Assembly (NCBI GenBank): GCA_964019055.1 | Contig: OZ025210.1 | Coordinates: 7,025,547 to 7,089,546, forward strand | Reading direction: 5' to 3' | Source of the DNA: Anthopleura xanthogrammica | Taxonomy: Eukaryota > Cnidaria > Anthozoa > Actiniaria > Actiniidae | DNA: 64,000 nt | In this document: positions 1 to 12,000 of the stretch, one piece after another | Numbering within the stretch: the first letter of the stretch is position 1 | Layout: every line of letters starts with the position of its first letter | Translations under genes and position numbers: made by a program | Notes under the pieces: generated by a model | What the model was told of the DNA's origin: nothing | The model's input: the letters and a program-made list of their open reading frames with translations, nothing else | The model's database searches: none

Positions 1-74
1 AAAAGTAATCTATTCTACAACACTCCCATTGATGCTCAACTAGTTAAGGAATGGGATGAAATATTGAGCAGCGG

Positions 75-104
75 TCTAAGCCAAGCTGTACCCAGCTTGG
101 CTTA
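75..104. repeat. Short hairpin
   Basis: Two 12-bp arms, CTAAGCCAAGCT and its exact complement, enclose a six-base spacer. No gene end is nearby to make it a terminator. It may be the remnant of a small inverted-repeat element. Confidence 0.4.
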
Positions 105-251
105 GGATCTGTCAGGCGAGTACGACCCACGTGAATCTGGAGCCAGAGGGCCGTTTCTCCGATCAGTATTTCGCTGGAACTGAGCATGACGGGAGTATTT
201 CACATCCATTGCGTATTTATAGCTATCCTGTCAGCGTCGATTGACGTGCCT

Positions 252-557
252 CCTGGGGGGAGGGGGGGGGGGGGTACTTCGGGTCGTTTCATACGGGGAT
301 GCTCCGCCCGGACTCTCGACCCCTTACCCTTTGATATACCAAATTTAAGCAAAAAGTTACCCCTTTTATATACTTTTTTTGCCTGAAAAGGTGGTACCCC
401 TTTCATATATTTTTGAAGAAAAGCTACCCCTTTTTATGCCAAAATTCACAAATTCCCACCCCTTTTCTATACCTGCGGCCTGAAAAACGTACCCCCTTCG
501 GGTGGAGCATCCCCGTATAGTCAATTATAGGGAGTACCCCCCCCCCCCCCCCCCGGG
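252..557. mobile_element. Poly-G-ended inverted-repeat element, copy 1
   Basis: The ends are long homopolymer G (left) and C (right) tracts followed by inverted copies of a motif containing ACGGGGATGCTCCGCCCG. The interior holds about five degenerate 30-34 bp units with the core TATANAAAAGGGGTA in inverse orientation. Similar elements lie at 19226-19518 and 28905-29150. Flanking ACGTGCCT (244-251) and ACATGCCT (558-565) may be an 8-bp target duplication with one mismatch. Open frames across it are by-products of the internal repeat, not genes. Confidence 0.65.
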
Positions 558-565
558 ACATGCCT

Positions 566-1664
566 ATGAAAATCTAGCCATTAATGAACTGGTATTGTAA
601 GTTATTTCATTTTCGCATATCATTAGAAGTGTCGTGAATAGTCATATATCTCGCGGAATTCGAGGAGATGGATGACAAAGATTTGCTTTACTTTTTCATA
701 CATCACGTATACTTCAACTTTTTTCTCTCTCAATTTTATGAAACGCGTATTTTTGTATTGGGAAGAGATTTGGAGCTAGGGCCGCTTGGCTAAGTATCGA
801 ATCGCGCTGTGATTGGTCGGTTCGTGCATGCACCGGAAACCCGGAGTGGGCCAGATTGGAAACAAATTTATCGCTGGCTGCAGATTACCTGGCTATCTTG
901 GGTACGATTCATTAAGGCAGCGGGACTGGGGCGAAAACCAATTTTAGCCTCACTACTCTCCCGCTTAGGCATTTTGTCACGCGTACACAACCCACCACCA
1001 ACCACCCAATGCACAGGGCTAGTTTTGTTGTTGTTCAAAATTTTTACACTTTGTTGGTTAATTTTAAATTAATTTTAAATTTTGGAGATTTCCGTACTTT
1101 TTCAAGACAAAGCTGCACCAAACAGATGAAAACTGGTAAAAAGAGGTGAGCAAAAAACTACACTTCTACTTCTTTTACATGACAATCTTCAGTGGTTAAT
1201 ATGAAGAATTTTACGTTGTCATGTGAATCCTATCTTTATCGCAATGAAAATAAATATAGATGCGTTGGTCGCAGCAAAAAGAATCTGGAAATAAGATAAG
1301 CTTTTATATGTCGATCTTTAACACAACAACCAATAAACAACCTGTAACTTAATGCATTGCTAATGCCTATATCTATATTGACCAAGAAAGATATCTGCAG
1401 CACCATCAAATGATGACAAAAAAGCATCCCAATATCTGACGTCTGACAGGTAACATATTCAAAAGGGACCAAGTTCATACCATCACTAAAAGGCATAACC
1501 AAGGCAATGCCATTAACCATGTACAAAGTCACCAAGTTCGGCTAAGAACTTTTTTCATTACAGTATTATAGTGTGTTTTGGACTGATAGCCATTTTGCAT
1601 TCAACTCCTTAATTGTTCAACCTTAGTACGCCAAGGCATTCCAGTCACCACAACATACTTTGAA
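566..1664. other. Intergenic, nothing identified
   Basis: Mostly AT-rich sequence. Short open frames at 809-1072 and 1236-1535 show no family motif, no splice context and no repeat of known type. I see no supported gene or regulatory element. Confidence 0.5.
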
Positions 1665-2911
1665 TTATTTAAAAACACAGGTTCTTTCATTTGGTTCTTG
1701 AAAGTATCTTAATTCACAGTCAAAAACATTTGAAAAACTAGCTAAGAAATGTACTGCTGCATCATCAATGTTGATGTCTGATTGACATTCAATAGACAAA
1801 GACGTCACACCTTTACCCATGATTCCACAGGGCACTATATGTTCAAACCAAGTGAGATCTGTGTTACAGTTCAAGGCTACTCCATGGGTTGTGACCCAGC
1901 GACTTGCTTGGACACCTTAAAAAATTACACATAAAGAATTTTGTCAAAACAAAAACTCCTTATTATGTGGGGCAGATTGGGCGGGGGAGGGGTGGGTGAG
2001 AGGTAAAGAAGTTTATTGGGTGCCTAGATCCTCTCTTCCTGTCCAGGCTTGAGGAAGGATTTATGAATGATTGTTGTTTATGAGGAGTGGGGGGAGAGGA
2101 GTGGGGGAAGGGGAAAGGGGGAAGTGGGATGGATGGAACTCAACAAGAAAATATCATAGCTCATTATCTGCTTTTCTCATGCTCTCATTCTCCATTCATC
2201 CACATTTTTTGATCAATACTGTCCATAAGAATGGCCTAGAAATCCTGTAGATTGGCACTTTTTACCCTTTTATGGCCCAATGTAAATCCCATACAAATCA
2301 GATGAAAATATTGTATGTATTGCATTTTTTCCTGACTTTTCACTGACCTGTGGCAACATGGACAATAAGTAGCTTGGGCTACCTGTGGTTTTTAATGTTC
2401 CACACAAATCACTCATAAAGGGCGAAAAAAGATACTCTTAAATCTTACCAATGGCAGCTATTTTCCTGTCTTCTATCCAAACTCCCGTATCATCAGTTAC
2501 ACCAGCTTCTATGCCATATCTTCCACAAGTGTCAATAAGAACTTCTTCCAAACTTCGCACATACCAACGAATACTCTTTTTAAAATCTCCCAAGTCCAAA
2601 ACAGGATAGCAAACTAATTGTCCCGGCCCATGAAAGGTTATTAAGCCTCCTCTATCAGTTGTATAGAATTCAGCTCCAAGTTTTTTCAGTTTATTTTTTT
2701 CTCTTTCGTCGAACGTTTTATTCCGAATCCCAATCGTATAAACAGGGTTATGCTCACAGAGAAAGAGTATATTCCTTGGTCGTATTGATGTTTTATCCTT
2801 TTTAAAGTCTAAATGCTGTCTGGCTTGTGCTTTTTGGATTCTTAAGGCATCTAAATAACCTATTCTTCCCAGATTACGAACAAATACAACTCGGCTCGAT
2901 GCGGCCGCCAT
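1665..2911 (-). CDS. LIPT2: Octanoyl-[acyl-carrier-protein]:protein N-octanoyltransferase (LIPT2)
   Basis: Two exons on the minus strand, 2911-2449 and 1915-1665, joined GT-AG in phase 1, give about 237 residues, close to animal LIPT2. The family moves octanoate from mitochondrial acyl-carrier protein to a lysine of lipoyl-dependent enzymes, the first step of lipoate synthesis. Visible motifs: [25 protein letters not shown] block at residues 87-107 (RGG and HGPGQ), KIAAIG at 150-155 including the expected active-site lysine, SRWVTTHG at 159-166, and PCGI at 183-186 with the expected catalytic Cys184, then KGVTSL. The start codon lies in CAAGATGGCGGC. It diverges from PUDP across a 56-bp gap. 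No break is seen. The mitochondrial location is inferred from the family. Confidence 0.93.
1916..2448 (-). other. LIPT2 intron
   Basis: A single 533-bp intron with GTAAGA donor at 2448 and AG acceptor at 1917-1916. Its purine-rich stretch near 1980-2120 is low-complexity. The motif GGGCTACCTGTGGT at about 2377 recurs elsewhere in the window. Confidence 0.8.
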
Positions 2912-2978
2912 CTTGGTTTTACTACTCTCTCCCAGCTCACCGCGGTCCTTATTATTTGATATTCAAAATGGCGGACGC
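2900..2978. promoter_or_regulatory. Bidirectional promoter with TISU/YY1-type starts
   Basis: Only 56 bp separate the LIPT2 and PUDP start codons, so both must have very short 5' leaders or leaders overlapping the other gene. The LIPT2 start reads CAAGATGGCGGC, an exact match to the TISU consensus SAASATGGCGGC, which also contains the YY1 core; PUDP reads CAAAATGGCGGA, two mismatches. TISU directs efficient initiation on short leaders in mammals. No TATA box is visible. Function in this organism is inferred. Confidence 0.65.
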
Positions 2979-5191
2979 AGTGCTTCACAGATGCACTCAT
3001 GTTATATTTGATCTAGATGGGCTTCTAATAGGTAAAAACTATTTGTACTTATTACAGTAGAATCTCTATTAAGCGGCCTTCCTTGGGGAATTATTAAGGG
3101 GCCAAATTCCCATACTGAACTCTATAAACCTTATCTCTGTTATCTTTTTGAACTTTCATCTTAAACTTTTGAAAACTTCTAGATATGTTGATCTGAGCAT
3201 GATCTTCCAGGTGGTAACGGCTGTTTTCATGAGAAAATCAGCTCGAGTGCATGAGGTTTATAGTTGGTCCTACTGAGGGATTCCAAGCCCCCTGGATCTG
3301 GCACTTATAATGCTTACAGATTAGCTTACTGTTTATAATTAAATGTAAATACAAGGGTTAGGTGAATCAAGGATCTTGCTGTTGGGGTGAAGGGTATTAA
3401 AGGGCTGTAGTATACCAATTCTCTCCTGTGGAGTGAGGTTTCATTTTGGGGATTCTCCAGTTTTCATCCACCACAAACATCACTATTGTTGAACTCTCAG
3501 AAGCAACCTCTAGGTTTATCAAAGTCATAGCTTATATGTTTTAAAGTTATTTGTGTTTTACAGATACAGAGTCAATATATACAGAAATATACCAACTTCT
3601 TCTCAAACAGTATGACAAGGAATTTACCATGGCCAGGAAAGTCAAAATGATGGGAAAGCCAGAACTTGTTGCAATCAAGTTATTATTGGAAGAATTAGAC
3701 TTAACTCATCTTAACCCTGAAGACTTTCTTGCTCAAACTAAAACCCAAAAGGCAGAATGTTTTCCACAGGCAAAGCTCTTGCCAGGTATAGAAAGTCATA
3801 CAGAACTCTGTGAATAGACCATTTTCGAGATGCGTGAGCGCTTTCAAAAATATCGCAGGCGCAGACATGATCTTGAGGCATTTTTGGGCAGCTTTAATAG
3901 CGCGCGCGATCTTGCCCGAAAATTCCTCTTTTTCATGTCTGCGTCTGCGATATTTTTGAAAGCGCTCGCGCATCTCGAAAATGGACTATTGGTATAGGAG
4001 TGTACATATCCATGAAGGGGGTGATCTGGGCATATATGTGTTCTCCTTTCCCATTTTGTTCATGAGGAGGGGAGGAGAGGAGAGAAGAGGGAAAGATGAA
4101 TTGTTAACACAACATGCAAAACCCAGGTTTTAACTTTTTCTTAAAAGCTATTCCATTTCTGTTGAGATAATTGTATAAGAATTCCAAGTTTTTCTTACTC
4201 TTCTTAACGATAGATGTATTCTAGATAATATATTTCCCAAGTTCACTCAAGTGGCTAAGAAACGATGGCTCTAAGTTATTATAAGTTCAACCAGGGTTCA
4301 ACTCAATGAATTAAGTAAACCTCAACTTGGAGCTGTACTTGTTTCGTTGCAAGTCAAGTGAATTTGGGAATGGTCTATTGTTTGTTTATTTTTTTTTTTT
4401 TGTGGTTTTATTTAATTCAATTGAGGATTCTGACAATAATAGTCATGTATGTTTTATGTTAATACAACATTTCTCTTGCATACTTGACTTGGACTTCTTA
4501 AATAGTCTTGACACAGGGAGCCCAATTTTGATAAAAGTAAAAGGTGAAAATAAAATCTGAAGAAATGGAGTTGAATTTTTTTAAATTCAAGGTCAAGATA
4601 ATGTCCTCTATAATACAAATGAGCAAAAAATCCATCAGAAATGCACTAAATCTTTTTTTATTTTTTTACGCTTGCCTTTGTTTTCCTATATAATCCCCTG
4701 TGGTATCCTATTTCAATTGGGCTCCCTGTGGTCTTGGCATCAGATGTTATAATTAATTTATTGATCTTTTGATTTGAAAAGGTGCAGAAAGGTTGATCAG
4801 ACATCTTCACTCTCATGGAATCCCAATGGCAGTAGCTACAGGATCTGCAACATATGAATTCAATTTAAAAGTTAAAAACCACAGTGAAGTTATGAGTCTA
4901 ATGTCACATGTTGTCAAATCTGATGATCCTGAAGTCAAACAAGGCAAGCCCAATCCTGACATCTTTCAAGTGGCAGCATCAAGGTTCAAACCAACCCCCT
5001 CAATGCCACAGGATGTTCTTGTGTTTGAGGATGCCCCTAATGGTGTCCAAGCAGCGAGGGCTGCTGCGATGAATGTAGTTATGGTTCCTGAGGTGTATAT
5101 AGACAAAGCATTATGTAGAGAAGCCAATCAAGTTTTGACGTCACTGATGGACTTTGACCCGTCCTCATGGGGTTTGTCAGCATTTGAATGA
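2968..5191 (+). CDS. PUDP: Pseudouridine-5'-phosphatase-like HAD hydrolase (PUDP/HDHD1)
   Basis: Three exons, 2968-3031, 3564-3785 and 4782-5191, with GT-AG junctions that restore the frame, give 231 residues, the usual family size. HAD-superfamily signatures in order: FDLDG at residues 14-18 (nucleophile Asp15, acid Asp17), the four-helix cap with the TESIYTE start, VATGS after the PGAERLIRHL stretch, the GKPNPDIF lysine loop and FEDAPNG with the metal-binding acids. The family dephosphorylates pseudouridine 5'-monophosphate; close paralogues act on other phosphometabolites, so substrate is inferred. No signal peptide; expected cytosolic. Divergent from LIPT2. Intron 2 contains a MITE (3815-3988). 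The stop is TGA at 5189. Confidence 0.93.
3815..3988. mobile_element. Palindromic MITE in PUDP intron 2
   Basis: Long imperfect terminal inverted repeats of about 55 bp, beginning TAGACCATTTTCGAGATGCG on the left and complementary on the right, enclose roughly 60 bp. TA at both edges fits a TA target. No coding capacity. It lies 30 bp after the exon 2 donor, so its transcript would form a hairpin close to that splice site. Confidence 0.75.
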
Positions 5192-5310
5192 TTTTGAAAT
5201 TGCAGTATTACATTAGTCCCTGATGCTAGATCTTCTTGTGTAGTCCCAGTGCATATGTATCTAACTTACCTCTGATGCTTTTTCTACTTCTCTCATGTTG
5301 TGCCAGATAA

Positions 5311-5438
5311 ACCCCTTGCAGCACGTCAGAATGCAGCTCAATTTGGAGGGCACAACAATAGGTTCCAAGTCTCAGGAGATTAACATTCTTTTATTTTGCC
5401 CTACAAATTGAGCTGCTCTGACGTCAAGTGCAAGGGGT
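5311..5438. mobile_element. Palindromic MITE downstream of PUDP
   Basis: The inverted arms start ACCCCTTGCA and run about 42 bp with a few mismatches, both containing GAGCTG and GACGT blocks, around a short spacer. Located 120 bp past the PUDP stop, probably in the 3' untranslated or flanking region. Confidence 0.65.
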
Positions 5439-8400
5439 CCATAACTGCACACAGCACATGTGCGTATTTCTGTTTCTTCATTACATGTATTGCCTAAGAT
5501 AATATTTTTAATATTAGTTTTAGTATTTTTAAAAATGTTAAATTAGTTATATGTAAGAATTTAAGGCCTATATTGAGAAATTATAATGCCAAGTATGATC
5601 AACCAATTCTGGAATCTTAGAGGCAACTTAGTACCTACAAGGGAATTTGTTGTCAGGAACAACTCTAGACCAATAGAACAAAAAATATTATTTGTCGTGG
5701 AACAGTAGTAAAAAAATAAATACATACTCGTTTGTATTACAATTGAGGGTCATTTGTAGAGGACCGCATTTATAAGTATCATCTCTTTAGCACTAGACCA
5801 TTCAGCAGATTTCATACATAATATGATATGCCGGGTATATTTTAAAATTTGATTAAAAATAATTTGCAATGGAATTAGCAGTGTGGATATATTATTGACC
5901 ACCTCATTCTAAAATCACTGACAATGATAAAACAAATCTATTTTCATCTTATTTTTTTAGCTTTAAAAGTGGGCTTGCTGCTGTGGGTTTTGTGTGTGTG
6001 TGTGTTTGGGGGAGGGGGAGGGAGGGCTGGTCCAAACGGTAGGAATTGCATGGCTGTGGAGAAGACAACATCTGGACTAGGGGAGGGCAGGCAGACCCAT
6101 GGGAATTAACATATTTAGAGATGCCAGGGTCAAATTTCCTACCACTAGAATCTAGCAAATTTCAAATTCTCGTAGATTAATGGTTTCTTTTTAGATTTTT
6201 TTTTTATAAATTTTTAAATTCTACTCAAAGCCTTAATATTCTAATTCAGTTCAGAAAAAAATGACGAATCTGCTTTCATCCATTCCCAACATTTGTTTTA
6301 CATAATTTTGTTCCCAAAAATCAAATTAGTCTTTCCTGATTAGAAACGCTTTCTTTTCTCCTATCTTCTCTACTTTTGCCTTCTCTTCCCTTCAGTTGTT
6401 TTTCTATACTTTTCTTTTTAACTTTTTCTTCTTCTTTAATTCTTTTTAACAGTCTTTACCGTGAAACAAAAACAACAAAAAGAACAAAAAAATCAGAACA
6501 AAACAATACAAAAATTTACGAGAAAAAACAAACATTACCATCAACACCACCGGCACGTACTATAATTAGCAGAACGGATTTCTTTTTAACGGTGTTTCTC
6601 TCAGCAGGACCACTTGTACCAGCCATTTCCACCATCCCCTCTACATATATAGCCCGCAGTCAAAAATGTTAATTGAAATTAATGATCTCAAAGACCGGAA
6701 GACATTGAGCTGGAGGGCCATTCCAGTGGAGTCACTACTGTTGCTATGATACCAAGTACCCTTAAGAAAGCTATTGTTTGTATAAGTACGATCCTCATAC
6801 ACACATCTTACAAAACTACACACCTTTAATAAAGCATGGCCTTAAATAGGATTAGTTCTTAAGATTAGACAAACAGGAGGCTCAGTCCAATGTATAACGT
6901 GTTTAGAAATATATAGCTGTATAGCCAAAGGCACCGGGCGGGAAAACTAGCTAAGGCTCGCCAGCTACCGACGATAATTACTGAAACCTCTGGCTAGCAG
7001 CAAAACAGGTTAAACAGCTGTATAAAGATTGAAGTTTGAATGGCACTAATTCTTTAGCACTCAATAGAACGCTTCTTTATGCAAAGAAAAAACACTGAAG
7101 AAGAATTATTATCAGTATGAAGTGCAGAATACCTCGCGTACCATTTGTATATATTGAAGCTACAATGCAGCTTGACGTCTTTTAGACAAATTAAAGCCTT
7201 TCTTTCTTTCTTTTTCTTTCTTTCCTTTTTTGATTTTCATCCTATTTTATTTTCATTCTATTTTATTTTTCCTTCCTTTCTTCCTTCCTTCATTTTATTC
7301 CTTAACTTTTTCTTTTAATTTTTAATTTTTTGTTTTCGTCTATGCTACGGTACAATTTTTAACAACTAATGAAAGTTTTGAAACTTTCAGTGCATGCAGC
7401 TCACTGAATTCTGTCTCAAGCAAACTTAAGGTAGAATGTTTTGGTAAAATAAAAGACTCCTTTAAAAGTACTTAGACTATTAATATTTTCATAAAATGAC
7501 AAAAGAAAAAAGAAAATATTTTTTTGTAAAAAAAAAAAAACCCTTCAATCTTACGAAGACAAAATATTTTTTCAGAACCTGCTGCTGTTTAATCTATTAG
7601 CCGATTTCTTTTTAATTCGTGATTTTTTTTCCATGTTATTGAATATATTTTTTATTGTTTGCTTGGATGTTTTTGTATTTTATTCCCAATGTTGCGCGTG
7701 TTTATTTTAATCAGTTTTAAACAAATTGGTAAAAGAGTTTTTGGTAAAAAGATCAAGATAGGCAGATGTTTGTTCTCCTTTTCATGGATATTCCGTTGTA
7801 ATAAATAAAATGTGTTTCACATCTGGTCTCTTTTTTGAACATATTCGATTTAATTATGAAATTTTACTAAAAAGATGCAAGCCTTTCCCTCATTTCAAGA
7901 AGAATAAGTTAAGGATCGATTTATTTGAAGTTTGAGTTTGGGAAGTGTAAATAAACTATTTTATAGCGAGAATAATTTATTAAGTTTTCTTCAGAAAACA
8001 ATGGCATTTTTTAAAATGGTTGATAAAAAACTCGTCGAGTTTCTATTTATTTACTTTTTATTTCTTTGCAGTGATATTTTCTTTCCGGCTACATTGGCTA
8101 CACAGTTTTAATTTGAATTTTTATCCGATTAAAATTAGCTTTTCTTTTTTTTCGATTTTGTCGAAAAAATGGCATTTGAATGTATTGTACAGAAAGAAAG
8201 TAAAAAAAAAGTTAACAATACGAGATATTAAGATCATAAAGGCTTCGGATTCTAATGGTTTGTAGAATCTGACGCCAGACTACGCTTTTTCCACAATTTT
8301 CCGCCTGACTTTTCCTGTAGTTAACGTTCATTATGTGTAAACTTAAGTAATCTGCTCCATTAGCTTTATTCAATTCATTCATTTATCACAGCGCGATCTC

Positions 8401-8796
8401 AGGAGGTAGTTTTATACTGACGATTAAAAACTTGATTAACAACAAAAACAAAACAAAAAAATCTGGAAGGACTCTGGAAGGACTCTGGAAGGATTTAGGG
8501 TTTCTCATTCCATCCAGAAAACTGGAAAAGGTCCAAAATTGGTGCGGATACACTTTTTATGACTTAGCTTTCTAAAATGAAGAGAAGAGAAGAGAAGAGA
8601 AGGGAAGACAGAAGATATAAGAAGTGGATGACAGTACAAGAGAAAGAAAACGAAAATGGTACGTAAAGATAGCAGGTCCTTTTATAACTTATTGGTTTGA
8701 GCTGTTGTTTTTGAAGAAAAGAAAGAGAAAAGAAAAGAAATATAAAGAGGAAAGGAAATGGAATAGAAAGGAAAGGAAAAGAAAGGAGAAGAGAAG

Positions 8797-8881
8797 AAAG
8801 GAAGGAAAAGGAAAGGAAAGGAAAGGAAAGGAAAGGAAAGGAAAGGAAAGGAAAGGAAAGGAAAGGAAAGGAAAGGAAAGG
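8797..8881 (+). repeat. (GGAAA)n microsatellite
   Basis: An almost pure pentanucleotide array, embedded in a wider purine-rich stretch from about 8575. Open frames on both strands here (KERKG-type and PFLSF-type repeats) are artefacts of the repeat. Confidence 0.95.
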
Positions 8882-9026
8882 AATGTTGGCTGATACAGGC
8901 AAGCAAGATTGTTTGTTTTTTATGTTTTCCTCGTTAAAAACCACCTAACAAAAGTTTGCTACAAAAAAAAAACAAAGTCAGAGCTTGGCTGTGTGCGTTG
9001 TTGTAACACAAATTCATATACTATAG

Positions 9027-9039
9027 TTCTAGAAGGTTC
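9027..9039. promoter_or_regulatory. Canonical heat-shock-element match
   Basis: TTCTAGAAGGTTC fits the three-unit HSF1 site TTCnnGAAnnTTC exactly. No gene start is nearby, so this may be a chance match or a distal element. Confidence 0.25.
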
Positions 9040-12000
9040 CACAACATCACACCACTAAATTGAACAGTATATATAACATATTGAATAACAAGACCACATC
9101 GCATGGCTCATGCACGCCTGCTATTGTGATGATGTTGTAGAACATTCTAATACTGCTTTCAATTCTAAGCTTCTCTAATTTTTACTGACATTTAATTTTT
9201 TAATGCATTTTTCCATGGTTCTTTTATGATTATCAAGTTTTGACTAAATAGCAAATATCCAATCCAGCTTTTTTTACCCATCTAATAACTTTGTTTACCA
9301 TGTATTGATAAATTACTGTGGCAAGGGAAGGTCCAGTTATTCTCCAATTACTCTTTGTTGCGTGTTGGGGAAATGCCATTTGATGTGCTTGCTTTATCAA
9401 AGATTAGACAAGATCTAGAGAAGGGCGGAGTGCCGGGCGGGTGTATAGCAATTGCTTCAATTGTTATGTAAAGCCCAAGACTCAATGCTTAGTTGCATTT
9501 TAGTTTCATATCAATAAGCAATTTTACACTTAGAATTTTTGCCAGAGTTTATGATTGTTTGGATATATGATGGAATTAATTTGGATGTGATCGTTCCCTG
9601 AGTTGTCATCTAGAATCAGAGTACCATCCCTCTAAGAACGAACGAAGGTCAGGGACTAATCGCTCTCTAATCTATCAATACGGTACCGAAACGAAACGTC
9701 TGTATATTTTATACATTTTTAAAAACCAGTGACAACAAATTTGATCATATTTATTACGACAATTCCTGTTACAAGTTTAATTTCACATTTTCAAAATTAT
9801 GTGAAAGTTAACATTGGACCACATATCTGATAATGATAGTGATATATAATTAGAGGAATAGCAGAGAACTATACTCAGTAATAGCAAATTAAATATGTCA
9901 GACTGTAGTGGGGAAATCTATGATATCAAAATGTCTTAGAATATTTAGGAAATAAGGTTGATAAGCGAACTATTTTTTCATGAACCACGTGCAAATTAAA
10001 GTTAAGCATCTGATCAATCTATTAAAAAATTTGTTCATTTGTCAGGGGGAGGGGAAGGGACAGTTGTACAAGCATGTGGAAATGACGTTGTGCAACACGA
10101 CATGTTTTTCTTAGACTTACCAGCTGGTGTTTTTAGTAAAAACTGAAATCCGAGTCCTTTGGAAGCTACTTAGATTAGTAACACCTCTATAGACCAGACT
10201 TTAGGGGCTTTTAAAAAGTGATTGTAATAATTCTGGCAACAGAGCATTACAATAAGAAGTAAAACAGACTTTTGAAGGAGTTTGTTGTAGGTGTGAATAG
10301 ACTGTTATACTATTTAACGACAAAAGAGTAAAAAAGACTCATAATTAAACAATGACTTTCTTGTCGTTTCGCATCACATGCAATAATATCTTTCTTTCTG
10401 GGGATAATTTTTAGATTAATGAACAAAAGAAAGACAATTTTCATGACAAGGATCGTTTGTTAACTCTCTCTGTATAAAAAAAAAGTTATTTCAAGCTGTA
10501 ATGCTGTGGAAAACTCCGTTTTCCGCTCTTAATCCAGTTACGCAAGCCTATAGTCAAACAAAGAGCTCAATGATCAAAGACAAAAGATATGAATTGGTAA
10601 TAGATTTTTCCATTCCGTCAGGATCAACGATTTCTGCAATATTTACTTTTTTAATGCGTGGCTTGTCACGTAATACGACCAAGTCCTTCAAATCACTTCG
10701 TGCAAACTTTCAAAGTTTCTAAATAAATAATTACACTCGCAGATGGCTTTTGCATGAAGTCAAAAAAGCTAAAAATAATGCTGGCAAATATTTGTTAAAC
10801 GACTTAATTTTCAACTAAAGAGCGAATATTTTTATCTGTTGATTCTCCGACAATCTTGTATCCACGTGTTTTAAGTAGAATACCAGCTCAAAGTGCACAA
10901 CAGTAATTGGGATCTACAGTTATCATACAATGAACCGTACAAACATGTTAACTCTGATGTAGAAAGTGATAGGAGCTCTTGTTTTCTTTAAAAGCCATGC
11001 GGACTTAGAGTAATTTCCTGTGATTTAGACCCAAAAATAGCCAGGTTGGCTCGTGAGTTCAATGAAAACGAGTGTCAAGGCTATTTGTCAACAAATTCCT
11101 AATATAATCTCTAGTCTGGAGTGGTGGATGTGTGGATGATAGAGCTCGAGGCGTTCAACTGGTCAACAATCGAATGGACACCAGTTATAGACAAATTTGA
11201 AGCAAACCAAATAATTTTGTGTTATAATTTAAATCCCCTACGAGCAAACCCACCGTCTTCTACTGAGCTGCTAAAATCCATCAAAAGTTCAAGATGATAG
11301 ACGCCACTGCAGCAGGACGGATATTTTGCAACGTTTGCAGTTTCAGAGAGTATGGGCGACTCTTTCACCCCATACAGAGAATAACATGTTTTGAGTCAGA
11401 TTTCTTTGCTACACAACACAGTGACTCCCAGAACAATATTAGTTTAGATCACACATACGCACAATAACCTCACATAGTATCGTCCCAGTATTCCAAGATT
11501 TTCTATTACTACCCCCTCAGGGGGCCAAAAACTCAATATACCTGTGCATACCACCCATCTTGCCTGTGTCTCCAACATACTACTCACATTGGTATCAAAG
11601 AAAAATATATTCCTAAAACATGCGATTGCTTGTTGCTTGGTTCTAAATTGACTTGCCCCTGCTTAGATTCGTCCATTTAAAATAGGTATAAGCCTTCAGT
11701 CAATGTAGAGGGTTTTTAGACTAGAAGCGTTCTATTCTCGGAACAGGATCTTTGCACATCTGCCCATTTGAATGAAGAGTTTGGGCCGATGTCAGTACAT
11801 ACATGTGTAGTCAGAGATTTGAGCACTAGTTAGGTTACAATTGTCAGAAACACAACAACTAATCACGTTTGGCCTACAAAACCTCAACAATGATGTCAGG
11901 TTGGCCAAGAAGACACAACAAACGAGCTTTTCCAATCTGGTCGAGCTTCGATCCCACCTGACCAGCCAACCTCAAACTGCCCACACATCTCTCACACTCT

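Noticed and set aside
809..1072. 87-residue open frame
   Set aside because: No family motif, no Kozak or splice support; composition like non-coding surroundings.
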